In this document: positions 8,442 to 16,394 of the stretch, one piece after another
Layout: every line of letters starts with the position of its first letter
Position numbering within the stretch: the first letter of the stretch is position 1
From: Brachyspira sp.
GTDB taxonomy: Bacteria; Spirochaetota; Brachyspiria; Brachyspirales; Brachyspiraceae
Direction of reading: 5' to 3'
DNA: 38,016 nt
NCBI RefSeq assembly: GCF_029258575.1
Contig: NZ_JARHYI010000069.1
Span: forward strand, 1 to 38,016
The notes under the pieces: generated by a model
The model's input: only the letters and a program-made list of their open reading frames with translations
The model's database searches: none
What the model was told of the DNA's origin: nothing
Translations under genes and position numbers: made by a program

Positions 8442-8485
8442 CTACATTTTTTATTATATATATAATAACATAATAGAAAATGTAG
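8442..8485 (-). promoter_or_regulatory. Operator-like inverted repeat over the lipoprotein promoter
   Basis: Perfect 9-base arms ctacatttt (8442-8450) and aaaatgtag (8477-8485) flank an inner 18-base palindrome (ttattatatatataataa, 8451-8468). The 3' arm directly abuts the aggagg ribosome site (8436-8441). On the minus strand a plausible promoter, TTTACA (8491-8486) with TATTAT (8467-8462), overlaps the repeat. It could be a repressor site or, if transcribed from further up, an mRNA hairpin masking translation. Confidence 0.5.
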
Positions 8486-8645
8486 TGTAAAAAAAAATTG
8501 TTTAAATATATTAAATTCAAAATATTTTTTAAATTTATTAATTTTGAAGTAAAGAAAAAGTATGAAAATTATATACTATTATATTTTTATGTAAATTTTA
8601 TTGATATTTCATGTTTATTAGTATAAATTTAATTTATAATATTTT

Positions 8646-8674
8646 TTGACAAATTTTTATATTAATTTTATAAT
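8646..8674 (+). promoter_or_regulatory. Consensus sigma-70 promoter for trkA
   Basis: TTGACA (8646-8651) and TATAAT (8669-8674), both perfect, with a 17-base spacer, 29 bases before ATG 8704. Confidence 0.8.
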
Positions 8675-8703
8675 ATATAAAACTAAATTTTAGGGGTATT
8701 ACT

Positions 8704-9390
8704 ATGCTTCAATATGCTGTTATAGGTGTAGGAACTTTAGGTAAAGCATTAATTAATAGACTTATGACAAAACCTTCAATAGAAGTATTTGCTATAGATA
8801 ATGATATTAATGAGATAGAGGCTATAAAAAATAATGTTACTCAAGCTATGAGACTTGATTCTACTCAGAAAGAGGCTTTAGAGGCTATAGAAATCAATAA
8901 ATTTGATGCTGTTATACTTACTATAGGTGAAGATATGATGACAAGTATATTAACAGCATTACTTTTAAAAGAACTTAATGTAAAAAATATTATAGCAAGA
9001 TATTCTAATGAGAAGCATAAAGCCATACTTAGTATGATAGGAGTAACACATTTAGTTAGTCCTGAAGAGTCTATGGGTATACATATTGCAGAACAGCTTG
9101 AAGTTGGAGATACTGTTTTACTTTATGATTTAACAGAGTATCATTCTATAGTAGAATTTCCTGTTCATGGCAGTCTTGCTGGAAAAAATTTCAAAGAGCT
9201 TGATTTAAGAAAAAAATATAAAATTAATGTTGTGGCAGTGAAGAAAGAGACAGTCGGTATATTGGGAGAGAAAAAAATAGTTGTTGATTGTACACCTGAT
9301 CCTGATGAGCCTATGGTTGAAGGTGATATACTTATTATTGCAGGACATGATAAAGATATAGAGAAGATGAATAAAAAAATGGCTGAATGA
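8704..9390 (+). CDS. TrkA/KtrA-type potassium transport regulator
   Basis: The 228-residue protein has an N-terminal RCK (TrkA-N) Rossmann domain, with the dinucleotide loop AVIGVGTLGKALINRL at residues 5-20, an acidic residue after the second strand (FAIDND) and the family-typical DAVILTIGEDMMTS. A TrkA-C domain at about residues 140-225 (VEFPVHGSLAGKNFKELDLR ... GDILIIAGHDKDIEKM) follows. Such proteins form cytoplasmic rings gating TrkH/KtrB K+ channels in response to nucleotides. No channel subunit is in the window. The length matches the single-unit KtrA type. Its stop overlaps the start of the next gene, so they are co-translated. Confidence 0.92.
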   Translation: MLQYAVIGVGTLGKALINRLMTKPSIEVFAIDNDINEIEAIKNNVTQAMRLDSTQKEALEAIEINKFDAVILTIGEDMMTSILTALLLKELNVKNIIARYSNEKHKAILSMIGVTHLVSPEESMGIHIAEQLEVGDTVLLYDLTEYHSIVEFPVHGSLAGKNFKELDLRKKYKINVVAVKKETVGILGEKKIVVDCTPDPDEPMVEGDILIIAGHDKDIEKMNKKMAE

Positions 9391-9605
9391 TGAATACTTA
9401 TCTTGCAAAAATTTTTATAGTTATTGGTGTAATATCAATAATAATTGGAATATTATTCTTATTTAAGATAAAAATTCCTTTTGGTAAATTGCCCGGAGAT
9501 ATTTTTATAAAAAAAGGAAATTTCACCTTTTCATTTCCTTTGACTACAAGTATAATTGTAACCTTGATACTTGCTTTCATTAGATGGATAATTTCTAAAT
9601 TTTAG
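9387..9605 (+). CDS. DUF2905 family small membrane protein
   Basis: The 72-residue product has two hydrophobic helices, at about residues 7-27 and 50-70. They are joined by the family's characteristic segment GKLPGDIFIKKGNFTFSFPL, recognised as DUF2905. The function is unknown. The ATG overlaps the trkA stop codon (ATGA), and a second ATG follows at 9390; either could be used. The tight coupling to a potassium regulator may hint at a membrane-transport link, but this is inference. Confidence 0.85.
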   Translation: MMNTYLAKIFIVIGVISIIIGILFLFKIKIPFGKLPGDIFIKKGNFTFSFPLTTSIIVTLILAFIRWIISKF

Positions 9606-9708
9606 CAATTTGCATAATATATTTTTATTAATAATAAATTACTTTTTCTATTGAAAAAAAAATTAATTGATATACTATTATAAAGTCTAAAAGTAATGGA
9701 GGAAATAT

Positions 9709-10887
9709 ATGATAGTAAAACCGCAAATAATAAATAATGTATGCAAAACATCTCATCCTACAGGCTGTGCGAAAGAAGTTGAAAATCAAATAAATTATGT
9801 TAAATCTCAGCCTAAAATAACATCTAATATAAAAAATGCATTAGTATTGGGAGCTTCAGGAGGATATGGGCTTGCAAGCAGAATAGTATTAGCTTATAGT
9901 ATGGGAGCTACAACTATGGGGGTATCTTTTGAGAGAGCTGCTTCAGAAGATAAAACAGCTACTCCGGGCTGGTATAATAATAAGGCATTTAGTGAATATG
10001 CCAAAAGAGATGGTCTTAAGGAAAAAACAATAATAGGAGATGCATTTTTAAAATCTTCTAAAGAGAATATTACAAAAGAGGCAAAAGAATTTTTCGGCGG
10101 TAAAATAGATTGTATTATATATAGTTTGGCTACAGGAATAAGAAAAGATGAAAATGAAGGAATAACATATCGTTCTACTTTAAAACCTATAGGTAAAGAT
10201 TATAGCGGTTTTGGCACTGACTTTATGAAAGAGGAATTAATTAATGTAGAGATGCCAGCTGCAAGCGATGAGGATATAAAATCTACTGTTAAAGTTATGG
10301 GTGGAGAGGATTGGAAAGATTGGATTGAATTATTAATAAAAGAAGATATGCTTTCAGAAAATTGTATTACTTTGGCTTATTCATATATAGGACCTGAAAT
10401 GACTAAAGCTATATATAGAGATGGTACTATTGGAAAGGCTAAAGACGATTTGGAAGCTACTGCTTTAAATATGGATAAGATGATGCAGGAGAAATTAAAA
10501 GGACATGCTTATGTGAGTGTTGCTAAAGCTGTTGTTACTAGAGCTTCTGCTGTTATACCTGCTATGCCTTTATATATCAGTATATTATTCAAAGTTATGA
10601 AAGATAAAGGTATACATGAAGGATGTATTGAACAGATGTACAGACAGTTTGCTGAAAAAATTTATTCTGGTAAAGGCTTTATACTTGATGAAGAAAACAG
10701 ATTAAGATTGGACGATTGGGAAATGAGAGAAGATGTACAGAAAGAAGTTGCTGCTGCTTGGGATAAGATTAAAGATAATGATTCATTGAAAGCTAATGCT
10801 GATTTAGCACAATTTAGAGATGAGTATTTGCATCTTCATGGATTTGGTTTGGATGGCATAGATTATGATGCTGATGTACAGATATGA
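9709..10887 (+). CDS. fabV: Trans-2-enoyl-CoA / enoyl-ACP reductase FabV
   Basis: The 392-residue product is a full-length FabV, a single-domain NADH-dependent reductase that reduces trans-2-enoyl-ACP or enoyl-CoA. It works in fatty-acid elongation or, in some anaerobes and spirochaetes such as Treponema (Ter), in butyrate formation. Visible features are the early segment CKTSHPTGCAKEVENQI, the NAD loop ALVLGASGGYGLASRI near residues 44-59, and the FabV-specific Y-X8-K active site with Tyr236 and Lys245 in AIYRDGTIGKAK. A ggagg precedes the ATG by about 7 bases. It is a single-gene unit ending at a strong terminator. The physiological direction (FabV or Ter role) cannot be decided here. Confidence 0.95.
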   Translation: MIVKPQIINNVCKTSHPTGCAKEVENQINYVKSQPKITSNIKNALVLGASGGYGLASRIVLAYSMGATTMGVSFERAASEDKTATPGWYNNKAFSEYAKRDGLKEKTIIGDAFLKSSKENITKEAKEFFGGKIDCIIYSLATGIRKDENEGITYRSTLKPIGKDYSGFGTDFMKEELINVEMPAASDEDIKSTVKVMGGEDWKDWIELLIKEDMLSENCITLAYSYIGPEMTKAIYRDGTIGKAKDDLEATALNMDKMMQEKLKGHAYVSVAKAVVTRASAVIPAMPLYISILFKVMKDKGIHEGCIEQMYRQFAEKIYSGKGFILDEENRLRLDDWEMREDVQKEVAAAWDKIKDNDSLKANADLAQFRDEYLHLHGFGLDGIDYDADVQI

Positions 10888-10913
10888 TAATTAAATAATT
10901 TAAATATATTATA

Positions 10914-10943
10914 AAGGCATGCTGATAATTTTCAGTATGCCTT
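10914..10943. terminator. Strong terminator after fabV, probably bidirectional
   Basis: A 12-bp stem (aaggcatgctga / tcagtatgcctt, one G-T pair) with a 6-base loop is followed by attttt. The end of the minus-strand methylase relic lies inside it. Confidence 0.88.
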
Positions 10944-12201
10944 ATTTTTATCATCATAAGTAATATATTTAATTACTTTAATTTTTAAGCCTCTCAAAAT
11001 ATCAACACTCTCTATACTGACAGCAACTATTCTAGGTATAATATCAATAATATATTAGCGTATTGAAACCCAGTCATAATTTGTGAGTTATTCTCTATGA
11101 GTGTTTTATGATGAAGTTCTTTTTCAGGCTTTAACTTTTTAGGCTTGTAATAATCGCAAATACAGTCTAAAGTAGACCTGCTTCCTATTTTATAATCAAA
11201 AGCTTTTGATGATATATTTTTGATAATGTTTTTTGAATCTAGTATTATTGTGCCTGTTTCTTTATTTAATTTTAGAGAGTCAAAGAAATTATTTTTATTA
11301 GGGTTGTCTATCTTTTTAGGAATGTAATTTAAATTGCTTTCAATTTGTAAGTTGGTGTACGGTTCTATGTTTTCAAGTAGTCTTTTGTGTCCCCACACAT
11401 TTTATAGAATAGTCTAAATTATTATTCATCTATGCATCATTCAATTCTTTGCAAGCCATTTTTTTCTTTCTTTATTATAAACTTTCAAAAAATATTTTAT
11501 TTTTCTTTCAAGCTGTTTTTTATCAAAATCATAATCCCAGTCATCTCTTGCAGTTAATGCTCCTAAACTAAATATTTTAAAAATAGCTTTCTGTTCTATG
11601 CCTTTACCAACCTTTTGATTTTTTACATTTTTGTCTATTAATGCTATATGCTCATAAAAGTCATTATCCGTTTGATTCAGCCATTGTCCTTTATCTGTTG
11701 TAGGCACTATGTCTTCAAAATCTATTTCTGAAAGTTTTTTTATTTCAGACAAATTCAAAAGTTTTTCATGCCTGCTTAAACTGTCGCCCATATTATAGTA
11801 TTTGATATCAGCTTTTTTATTTTCTGCTTTTATTTTGGCATCTTTTATCAAAAACATTATAGCAACACCTGTTTGTATATTAAAAATATTTTCGCCTTCT
11901 CTCTTATCTTTTTTCTAAGATTGCCTTTTAAATCTACTATGTAAATATAATCAAAATCTTTCTGTACGCTTATTCTAAAGCCGTCATCTTGTTTTGAATC
12001 TAAATAGGCATTATTTGTTATAAATGCTATTATACCGTTATCATCACTTTTTATTCTCTCGCTTGCCCATCTTATAAATCTTTTATATATGTCATATTGT
12101 TTAGTTTTTTGAGCTTTACTGTTGGCTATGTATATTAATTGTATTCTTTTATCGAGTTCCTGATACAATACAAGTGTTTTTGAGTTTTCAAATATAGTAT
12201 T
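10932..12201 (-). pseudogene. Decayed type ISP-like restriction-modification methylase
   Basis: Consecutive minus-strand fragments in shifting frames form one broken protein. From 12201: an N-terminal piece with IYKRFIRWASERI and GIIAFITNNAYLD, the region after the NPPY motif of N6-adenine methylases. A frameshift near 11900 falls just before NIFNIQTGVAIMFLIK. A second piece ends with VYNKERKKWLAKN at 11441. A stop and another shift precede VWGHKRLLEN (11398). A last shift near 11045 restores RIVAVSIESVDI and a stop at 10932-10934. The order and motifs resemble the C-terminal half of type ISP or related single-chain R-M enzymes. The helicase, nuclease and SAM-binding N-terminal parts are absent. 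It is non-functional and lies between fabV and nhaC. Confidence 0.85.
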
Positions 12202-12222
12202 TTATAAAGGATATCCTTTTTT

Positions 12223-13647
12223 TTATTTTTTATTATCCTTATTTACAGCTACAGCAAATTTCGGAAGTATAAGCATATAAATAAAAGATATTGCTATACT
12301 TATAAGATTAAAGAAAGAATAAGGCATATATTCTAAAGTATGCACTCCAAGTATGCTAGTCATGTAAACACCTGTAAGTGTCCAAGGAAGAAGCACTTCT
12401 GTGAGAGTTCCTCCTTCTTCCATAGTTCTTGAAAGTACTCCTCTATTAATATTATATTTGTCATATACTGTTTTTAATACAGAGCCTAGAGTTAAAAATG
12501 TAAATTGTAAACTACTTAATGCAGAGTTTATTATGAATGTTGTAAACCAAGTTATAAATATTAAACTTCTCACTCCAATTATAATTTTTATTAATAGATT
12601 CATAAGAGTATTAAAAGTACCTATTAATTCAAGCATAGCTCCGTATGTGAGTGCAAGTATCAAAAATAATACACTAGGCATCATACTTATCATACCGCCT
12701 CTGTTTAATAAGGTATGCAAATTGGAAGGTATAGTATCTGAATTAATAGTTTCTGACATTGAAATATTAAATCCAGTTACAAAAGATTTCATAGCATTAA
12801 TTATTCCAAAATCTTGAAATAAAGCACCAAGTATTATAGCGATTAAACTTCCTATAAACATTGTTATTATAGGATTAACTTCTTTAATGCTTGCAATTAA
12901 TACGAATATAGGCGGAATAAGTAGAAATATATTGAAATTAAATATATTATCCAATGATATTAAAATTTCTTTTGCTTCTTTTAGATTTAAAATGTCTGTA
13001 TTTATAGGATATGCATTAAAACCTAATATAGTAAAAACAATTGCTGCTAATATTGCAGAAGGTATAGTATTTACAAGCATAGTTTTTATATGATTTTGTA
13101 AAGTTGTACCTGCTCCAAGTGCTGATAGTACTGTAGTATCGGATATTGGAGAGTTTTTATCTCCTAAATATGCTCCACTTATAATAGCCCCTGCAACCAA
13201 TGGAAGAGGTATATTTGCTGCCTGAGCTATACCTATAAATGCCACTCCTGCAGTAGATGCTGATCCCCAAGAAGTACCTGTAAATATTGATAAAAATGAT
13301 GTTACAATAAATGCAGTTAACGGTATGAATGAAGGGTGAATAAATTTTATTCCATAGTATATAAGCATAGGTACTGTACCTGAATACATCCAAGAACCCA
13401 CTACAATGCCTATAAGTATGAATATTAATACTCCAATCCAAGTATCAATAATTTTTTTAATAAATGCATTTTCTATATCTTTCCATTTATATCCAGCAGA
13501 ATATGCTATTATACATGATATTAATGTGCCTATTGAAAGTAAAAATTCTATAGGTACTGAATATTTAACAGTGAATATTAAAACAGTAATTATAATAAAT
13601 AAAAGCGGAAATATCTGCCAGAATTTATTTATAGTTTTTATTTTCAT
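12223..13647 (-). CDS. nhaC: Na+/H+ antiporter, NhaC family
   Basis: The 474-residue integral membrane protein has about 11-12 hydrophobic segments. It carries NhaC-family features such as GTSWGSASTAGVAFIGIA followed by GAIISGAYLGDKNSPISDTT, and near the C-terminus EGGTLTEVLLPWTLTGVYMT. NhaC antiporters exchange internal Na+ for external H+, or in relatives malate/lactate, at the inner membrane. The length is normal and the frame intact. It has a TTGACA-type promoter at 13688-13716 and lies just upstream of the decayed methylase, with no clear terminator between them. Confidence 0.93.
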   Translation of the reverse strand: MKIKTINKFWQIFPLLFIIITVLIFTVKYSVPIEFLLSIGTLISCIIAYSAGYKWKDIENAFIKKIIDTWIGVLIFILIGIVVGSWMYSGTVPMLIYYGIKFIHPSFIPLTAFIVTSFLSIFTGTSWGSASTAGVAFIGIAQAANIPLPLVAGAIISGAYLGDKNSPISDTTVLSALGAGTTLQNHIKTMLVNTIPSAILAAIVFTILGFNAYPINTDILNLKEAKEILISLDNIFNFNIFLLIPPIFVLIASIKEVNPIITMFIGSLIAIILGALFQDFGIINAMKSFVTGFNISMSETINSDTIPSNLHTLLNRGGMISMMPSVLFLILALTYGAMLELIGTFNTLMNLLIKIIIGVRSLIFITWFTTFIINSALSSLQFTFLTLGSVLKTVYDKYNINRGVLSRTMEEGGTLTEVLLPWTLTGVYMTSILGVHTLEYMPYSFFNLISIAISFIYMLILPKFAVAVNKDNKK

Positions 13648-13687
13648 AAATAATCCTAATTTTATATATTATAGTTTTATTGAGTAA

Positions 13688-13716
13688 TATATAAACTATT
13701 TTTGTTGTAATGTCAA
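13688..13716 (-). promoter_or_regulatory. Promoter for nhaC
   Basis: Read on the minus strand, TTGACA (13716-13711) and TATATA (13693-13688) are 17 bases apart, about 40 bases before the ATG at 13647. Confidence 0.55.
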
Positions 13717-13740
13717 TAGTTACAACTATGAAATTTATCA

Positions 13741-13769
13741 TTGACTTTTAAGAAAAAATGATATACAAT
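13741..13769 (+). promoter_or_regulatory. Promoter for cheW
   Basis: TTGACT (13741-13746) and TACAAT (13764-13769) with a 17-base spacer. The start codon is at 13898, so the 5' leader would be about 120 bases and would contain the hairpin at 13789-13806. Confidence 0.55.
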
Positions 13770-13788
13770 ATAACATACTGTAAAATAA

Positions 13789-13806
13789 AATAGCTTATAG
13801 GCTATT
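13789..13806 (+). promoter_or_regulatory. Hairpin with U-run in the cheW leader
   Basis: A 6-bp stem (aatagc / gctatt) with a 6-base loop is followed by atttttga. It resembles a weak terminator placed between the promoter and the gene, so it could be an attenuator. The stem is short, and chance formation is possible. Confidence 0.3.
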
Positions 13807-13897
13807 ATTTTTGATTGCAAATATTTCTTATTGATATAAAATATAAGAGAATATTTCCGATAATGAAGTAATTGTAAATTTTATGGAGGCATAATAA

Positions 13898-14410
13898 ATG
13901 GCAGAGCAGACAGAGCAACAACCTATTGAAAGTACCGAAAATAGAGTTGATCTCGAAGATAGTACAAACCTTGTTACTTTTAGATTAGGCAGCGGTGAGT
14001 ATGCTATAGATATCATGCAGGCTAAAGAGATAATTAAAATGGAAAAGATTACTCTTATACCTAATGCCCCAGATTTTGTAGAAGGTGTAATCAATTTACG
14101 TGGTAATATTATACCTATAATAGATTTGAAAAAGAGATTCAATTTAGAAGAAACAGAAGGAGATAAAAATACAGGTATCATCATAGTAAAAATAGAAGAT
14201 GTTGATATGGGTATTATTATAGATGCTATATCAAAAGTAGTATCTATTGCCAATTCAGATATTCAGCCTCCTCCTCCAATGCTTTCAGGTATAGGGCAGA
14301 AATATATTAAAGGTGTTGGTAAATTAGAAGACAAATTATTGGTAGTATTAGATTTAGAGAAATTATTCACTACTGATGAAGAGGAAGAAGAAACTGTTGC
14401 AGAAAGCTAA
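13898..14410 (+). CDS. cheW: Chemotaxis coupling protein CheW
   Basis: The 170-residue product is a single CheW domain (about residues 26-155). It has an acidic N-terminal extension and a Glu-rich C-terminal tail. Typical motifs are VTFRLGSGEYAIDIMQAKEI, the strongly conserved FVEGVINLRGNIIPIIDL, and the late DKLLVVLDLEKLF. CheW links chemoreceptors to the histidine kinase CheA at the inner-membrane array; two receptors lie in this window at 31401-35044. A ggaggc stands about 9 bases before the ATG. The gene ends only 4 bp from the convergent cyclo-ligase gene. Confidence 0.95.
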   Translation: MAEQTEQQPIESTENRVDLEDSTNLVTFRLGSGEYAIDIMQAKEIIKMEKITLIPNAPDFVEGVINLRGNIIPIIDLKKRFNLEETEGDKNTGIIIVKIEDVDMGIIIDAISKVVSIANSDIQPPPPMLSGIGQKYIKGVGKLEDKLLVVLDLEKLFTTDEEEEETVAES

Positions 14411-14414
14411 AATA

Positions 14415-15020
14415 TTAGAAAGTAGCAGTTATAACTTTACTCTCGCTGATAATTATATCAAGTATTTCATCATTATCATCTTTTGGTATTGATGGAAGTA
14501 TTTGATAATCGTATGCCAAACCTATTCTTAAAGCATTTTTATTTGTTCTTAAAATATTATCATAGTATCCATTACCAAATCCTAATCTCCCACATTTTTC
14601 ATCAAATGCCAAAGCTGGTATAATAAACATAGATACTTCTTCTATATTACAATCTTTGCAATATTCAAAAGGTTCTCCGCATCCGAATTTGGTATTTCTA
14701 TTTATATCTTTATCATAATCATTAATATATTTTAATTTCATATTATGATTATCTATAATGAAAGGCACGGATACTTTGATATTATTTTTTAAGGCATAAT
14801 TGATTATTTCATATGTAGAAACTTCATTATTGAAATCTATATATACGGATATAGAAGCGAATTTATTGATATTTACTATATTTTTAAATTTTTTAAAAAT
14901 TACAGCACTTTTATCTCGTATAAAATCATCATCTAAATTATTTCTAATGAGTTTAAATGATTCTCTTATAATTTTTTTTGCTTCTTTAATATTGTTATCA
15001 TTAAGAAGAGAAGTTTTCAT
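14415..15020 (-). CDS. 5-formyltetrahydrofolate cyclo-ligase
   Basis: The 201-residue protein matches the size of the family that converts 5-formyl-THF to 5,10-methenyl-THF with ATP. The family hallmark is present as RLGFGNGYYDNIL (canonical G-x-G-x-G-Y-Y-D) near residues 145-158. It is preceded by MFIIPALAFDEKCG and followed by ALRIGLAYDYQ, both typical. The start overlaps the 3' end of the PilZ gene by 20 bp and has no clear Shine-Dalgarno, so translational coupling is likely. There is no room for a terminator between this gene and cheW. Confidence 0.93.
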   Translation of the reverse strand: MKTSLLNDNNIKEAKKIIRESFKLIRNNLDDDFIRDKSAVIFKKFKNIVNINKFASISVYIDFNNEVSTYEIINYALKNNIKVSVPFIIDNHNMKLKYINDYDKDINRNTKFGCGEPFEYCKDCNIEEVSMFIIPALAFDEKCGRLGFGNGYYDNILRTNKNALRIGLAYDYQILPSIPKDDNDEILDIIISESKVITATF

Positions 15021-15762
15021 CTTTAAATTCTACTAATAATTCTTGTAATAATTTATCTCTAATAATTTGATCTATAATTTTCTGTGAAGCCATACCTATA
15101 TCGATAAATTGTACAGCAAAACCTTTAGGTAAATCAGGTTTTTGTTTTTCGTTATTTATCCAAACAACTTTAGCCTCAGTAAATAATTTGAAATCTTTAA
15201 AAGATATTGTAAGACCTAACATATCGCCTTTATCAGGTATATTAGTATCAGATGATATATAAGCTCCATTTCCACTAATAGAAAGTATATTTCTGTCTAT
15301 AGTGCCTCTAATTTTATCTTTATATGCTATAATAACATTCAAAGGCCAATTTACTCTTGAATATTGTCTTCTTTTCTTATTAGCTTCCTCATCCGATATT
15401 TTATTTACTTCAGATTGTATAGCCTGTACTATTACATTAGTATCCGTATTCTTATGGAATATTAAAGAATTAGGATATAAATTAGTATCAAAATCATCTA
15501 ATATATCTGTAAGTACCAATCTTATTTGAGGATTAATTTTTTTGATTTTTTCTATGAAAGTATTAATAACATCTTTTTCATTTTTATTATATCTTATTAT
15601 ATAAAAGTATATATCTAAATTGTTTTCTAATATATGTGCCAAGGAAGAATTAGTATCATGAAAAGTACTTATATCAAATTCATTATTAAAAGCATTTTTA
15701 TATTTCATTAAAATAGCGGGATTATTTTCTATAATTACACCTTTTATTTGTTCTTTATCCAT
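15001..15762 (-). CDS. PilZ-domain protein with receiver-like N-terminal domain
   Basis: In the 253-residue product, residues about 1-115 look like a degenerate response-regulator fold (GVIIENNPAILMKYKNAF, then IRLVLTDILDD and SLIFHKN), without a sure phospho-acceptor Asp. Residues about 128-240 are a PilZ domain. The c-di-GMP-binding elements are visible: an arginine pair in KKRRQYSRVNWPLNVI and the N-x-S-x-x-G motif in NILSISGNGAYIS. It is probably a cytoplasmic c-di-GMP effector, plausibly acting on motility or the envelope. It is expressed with the cyclo-ligase gene, which overlaps its end. Confidence 0.85.
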   Translation of the reverse strand: MDKEQIKGVIIENNPAILMKYKNAFNNEFDISTFHDTNSSLAHILENNLDIYFYIIRYNKNEKDVINTFIEKIKKINPQIRLVLTDILDDFDTNLYPNSLIFHKNTDTNVIVQAIQSEVNKISDEEANKKRRQYSRVNWPLNVIIAYKDKIRGTIDRNILSISGNGAYISSDTNIPDKGDMLGLTISFKDFKLFTEAKVVWINNEKQKPDLPKGFAVQFIDIGMASQKIIDQIIRDKLLQELLVEFKDENFSS

Positions 15763-15915
15763 TATTAATTATCCTTATAATATTTACAATAAGTATAACA
15801 TAATTTTTTATTTATGCAATATTTGAATAGAAAAAATACTTATACTATATTATTTATAATTTTTTATTAATATGTTATAATTTACAAATAAATCTTAATT
15901 TTAAAGGTATTATTT

Positions 15916-16383
15916 ATGCGAGCAAAAGACAAGGCAAAAGAGATATGGGATAGTATTTCTTTAGACATTACTTTGGAAAAATTAAAATCTATTATTGATA
16001 AATCCAAGGATATATTAAATGTATCTTCATCTACACATCTTTCAAAGTTTCTAAAAACAATTCAATTGATGATAGATATGATAGGTGATTATATTAATGG
16101 TAATTATAAAAATATACCTTGGAAAACTATTGCATCTATAGCAGCAGCTTTGTTATATATAGTAATACCGATAGATGCTATACCTGATATTATACCTTTA
16201 GCTGGTTTACTGGACGATGCATTTATAATTGGTTTATGTTTGAAATATTTTTCTGAAGATCTAAATAAATATAGTGAATGGAAGTATGGAAAATCAGAAG
16301 ATATTGAAGATACAGAATATGCAGATATAGAAAAAGATATTGATGAAGTAGAATATGAAATAGTGGATGAGGAAAATAAATAG
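15916..16383 (+). CDS. DUF1232 (YkvA-like) membrane protein
   Basis: The 155-residue protein contains a DUF1232 domain at about residues 73-118. Its hallmark YIVIPIDAIPDIIPLAGLLD is followed by DD-type acidic residues and a second hydrophobic helix. The N-terminal 60 residues are helical and charged, and the C-terminal 30 residues are very acidic. The family's function is unknown; it is a small membrane or membrane-associated protein. An aaagg lies about 7 bases before the ATG. RecG starts 11 bp after its stop, and the aggaa used by recG overlaps this stop codon, so the two genes form an operon. Confidence 0.85.
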   Translation: MRAKDKAKEIWDSISLDITLEKLKSIIDKSKDILNVSSSTHLSKFLKTIQLMIDMIGDYINGNYKNIPWKTIASIAAALLYIVIPIDAIPDIIPLAGLLDDAFIIGLCLKYFSEDLNKYSEWKYGKSEDIEDTEYADIEKDIDEVEYEIVDEENK

Positions 16384-16394
16384 GAAATATAGTT

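Noticed and set aside
8428-8520. N-terminal extension of the minus-strand lipoprotein to 8520
   Set aside because: The strong aggagg and the lipoprotein leader place the start at 8427. The extension would run through the inverted repeat and promoter.
12401-12817. Open frame on the plus strand opposite nhaC (also 12887-13093, 13406-13687)
   Set aside because: Antisense shadows of a well-supported membrane protein gene; no ribosome site and no recognisable motif.
13828-14253. Minus-strand frame opposite cheW
   Set aside because: cheW has clear domain motifs and a good ribosome site; the reverse frame has neither.
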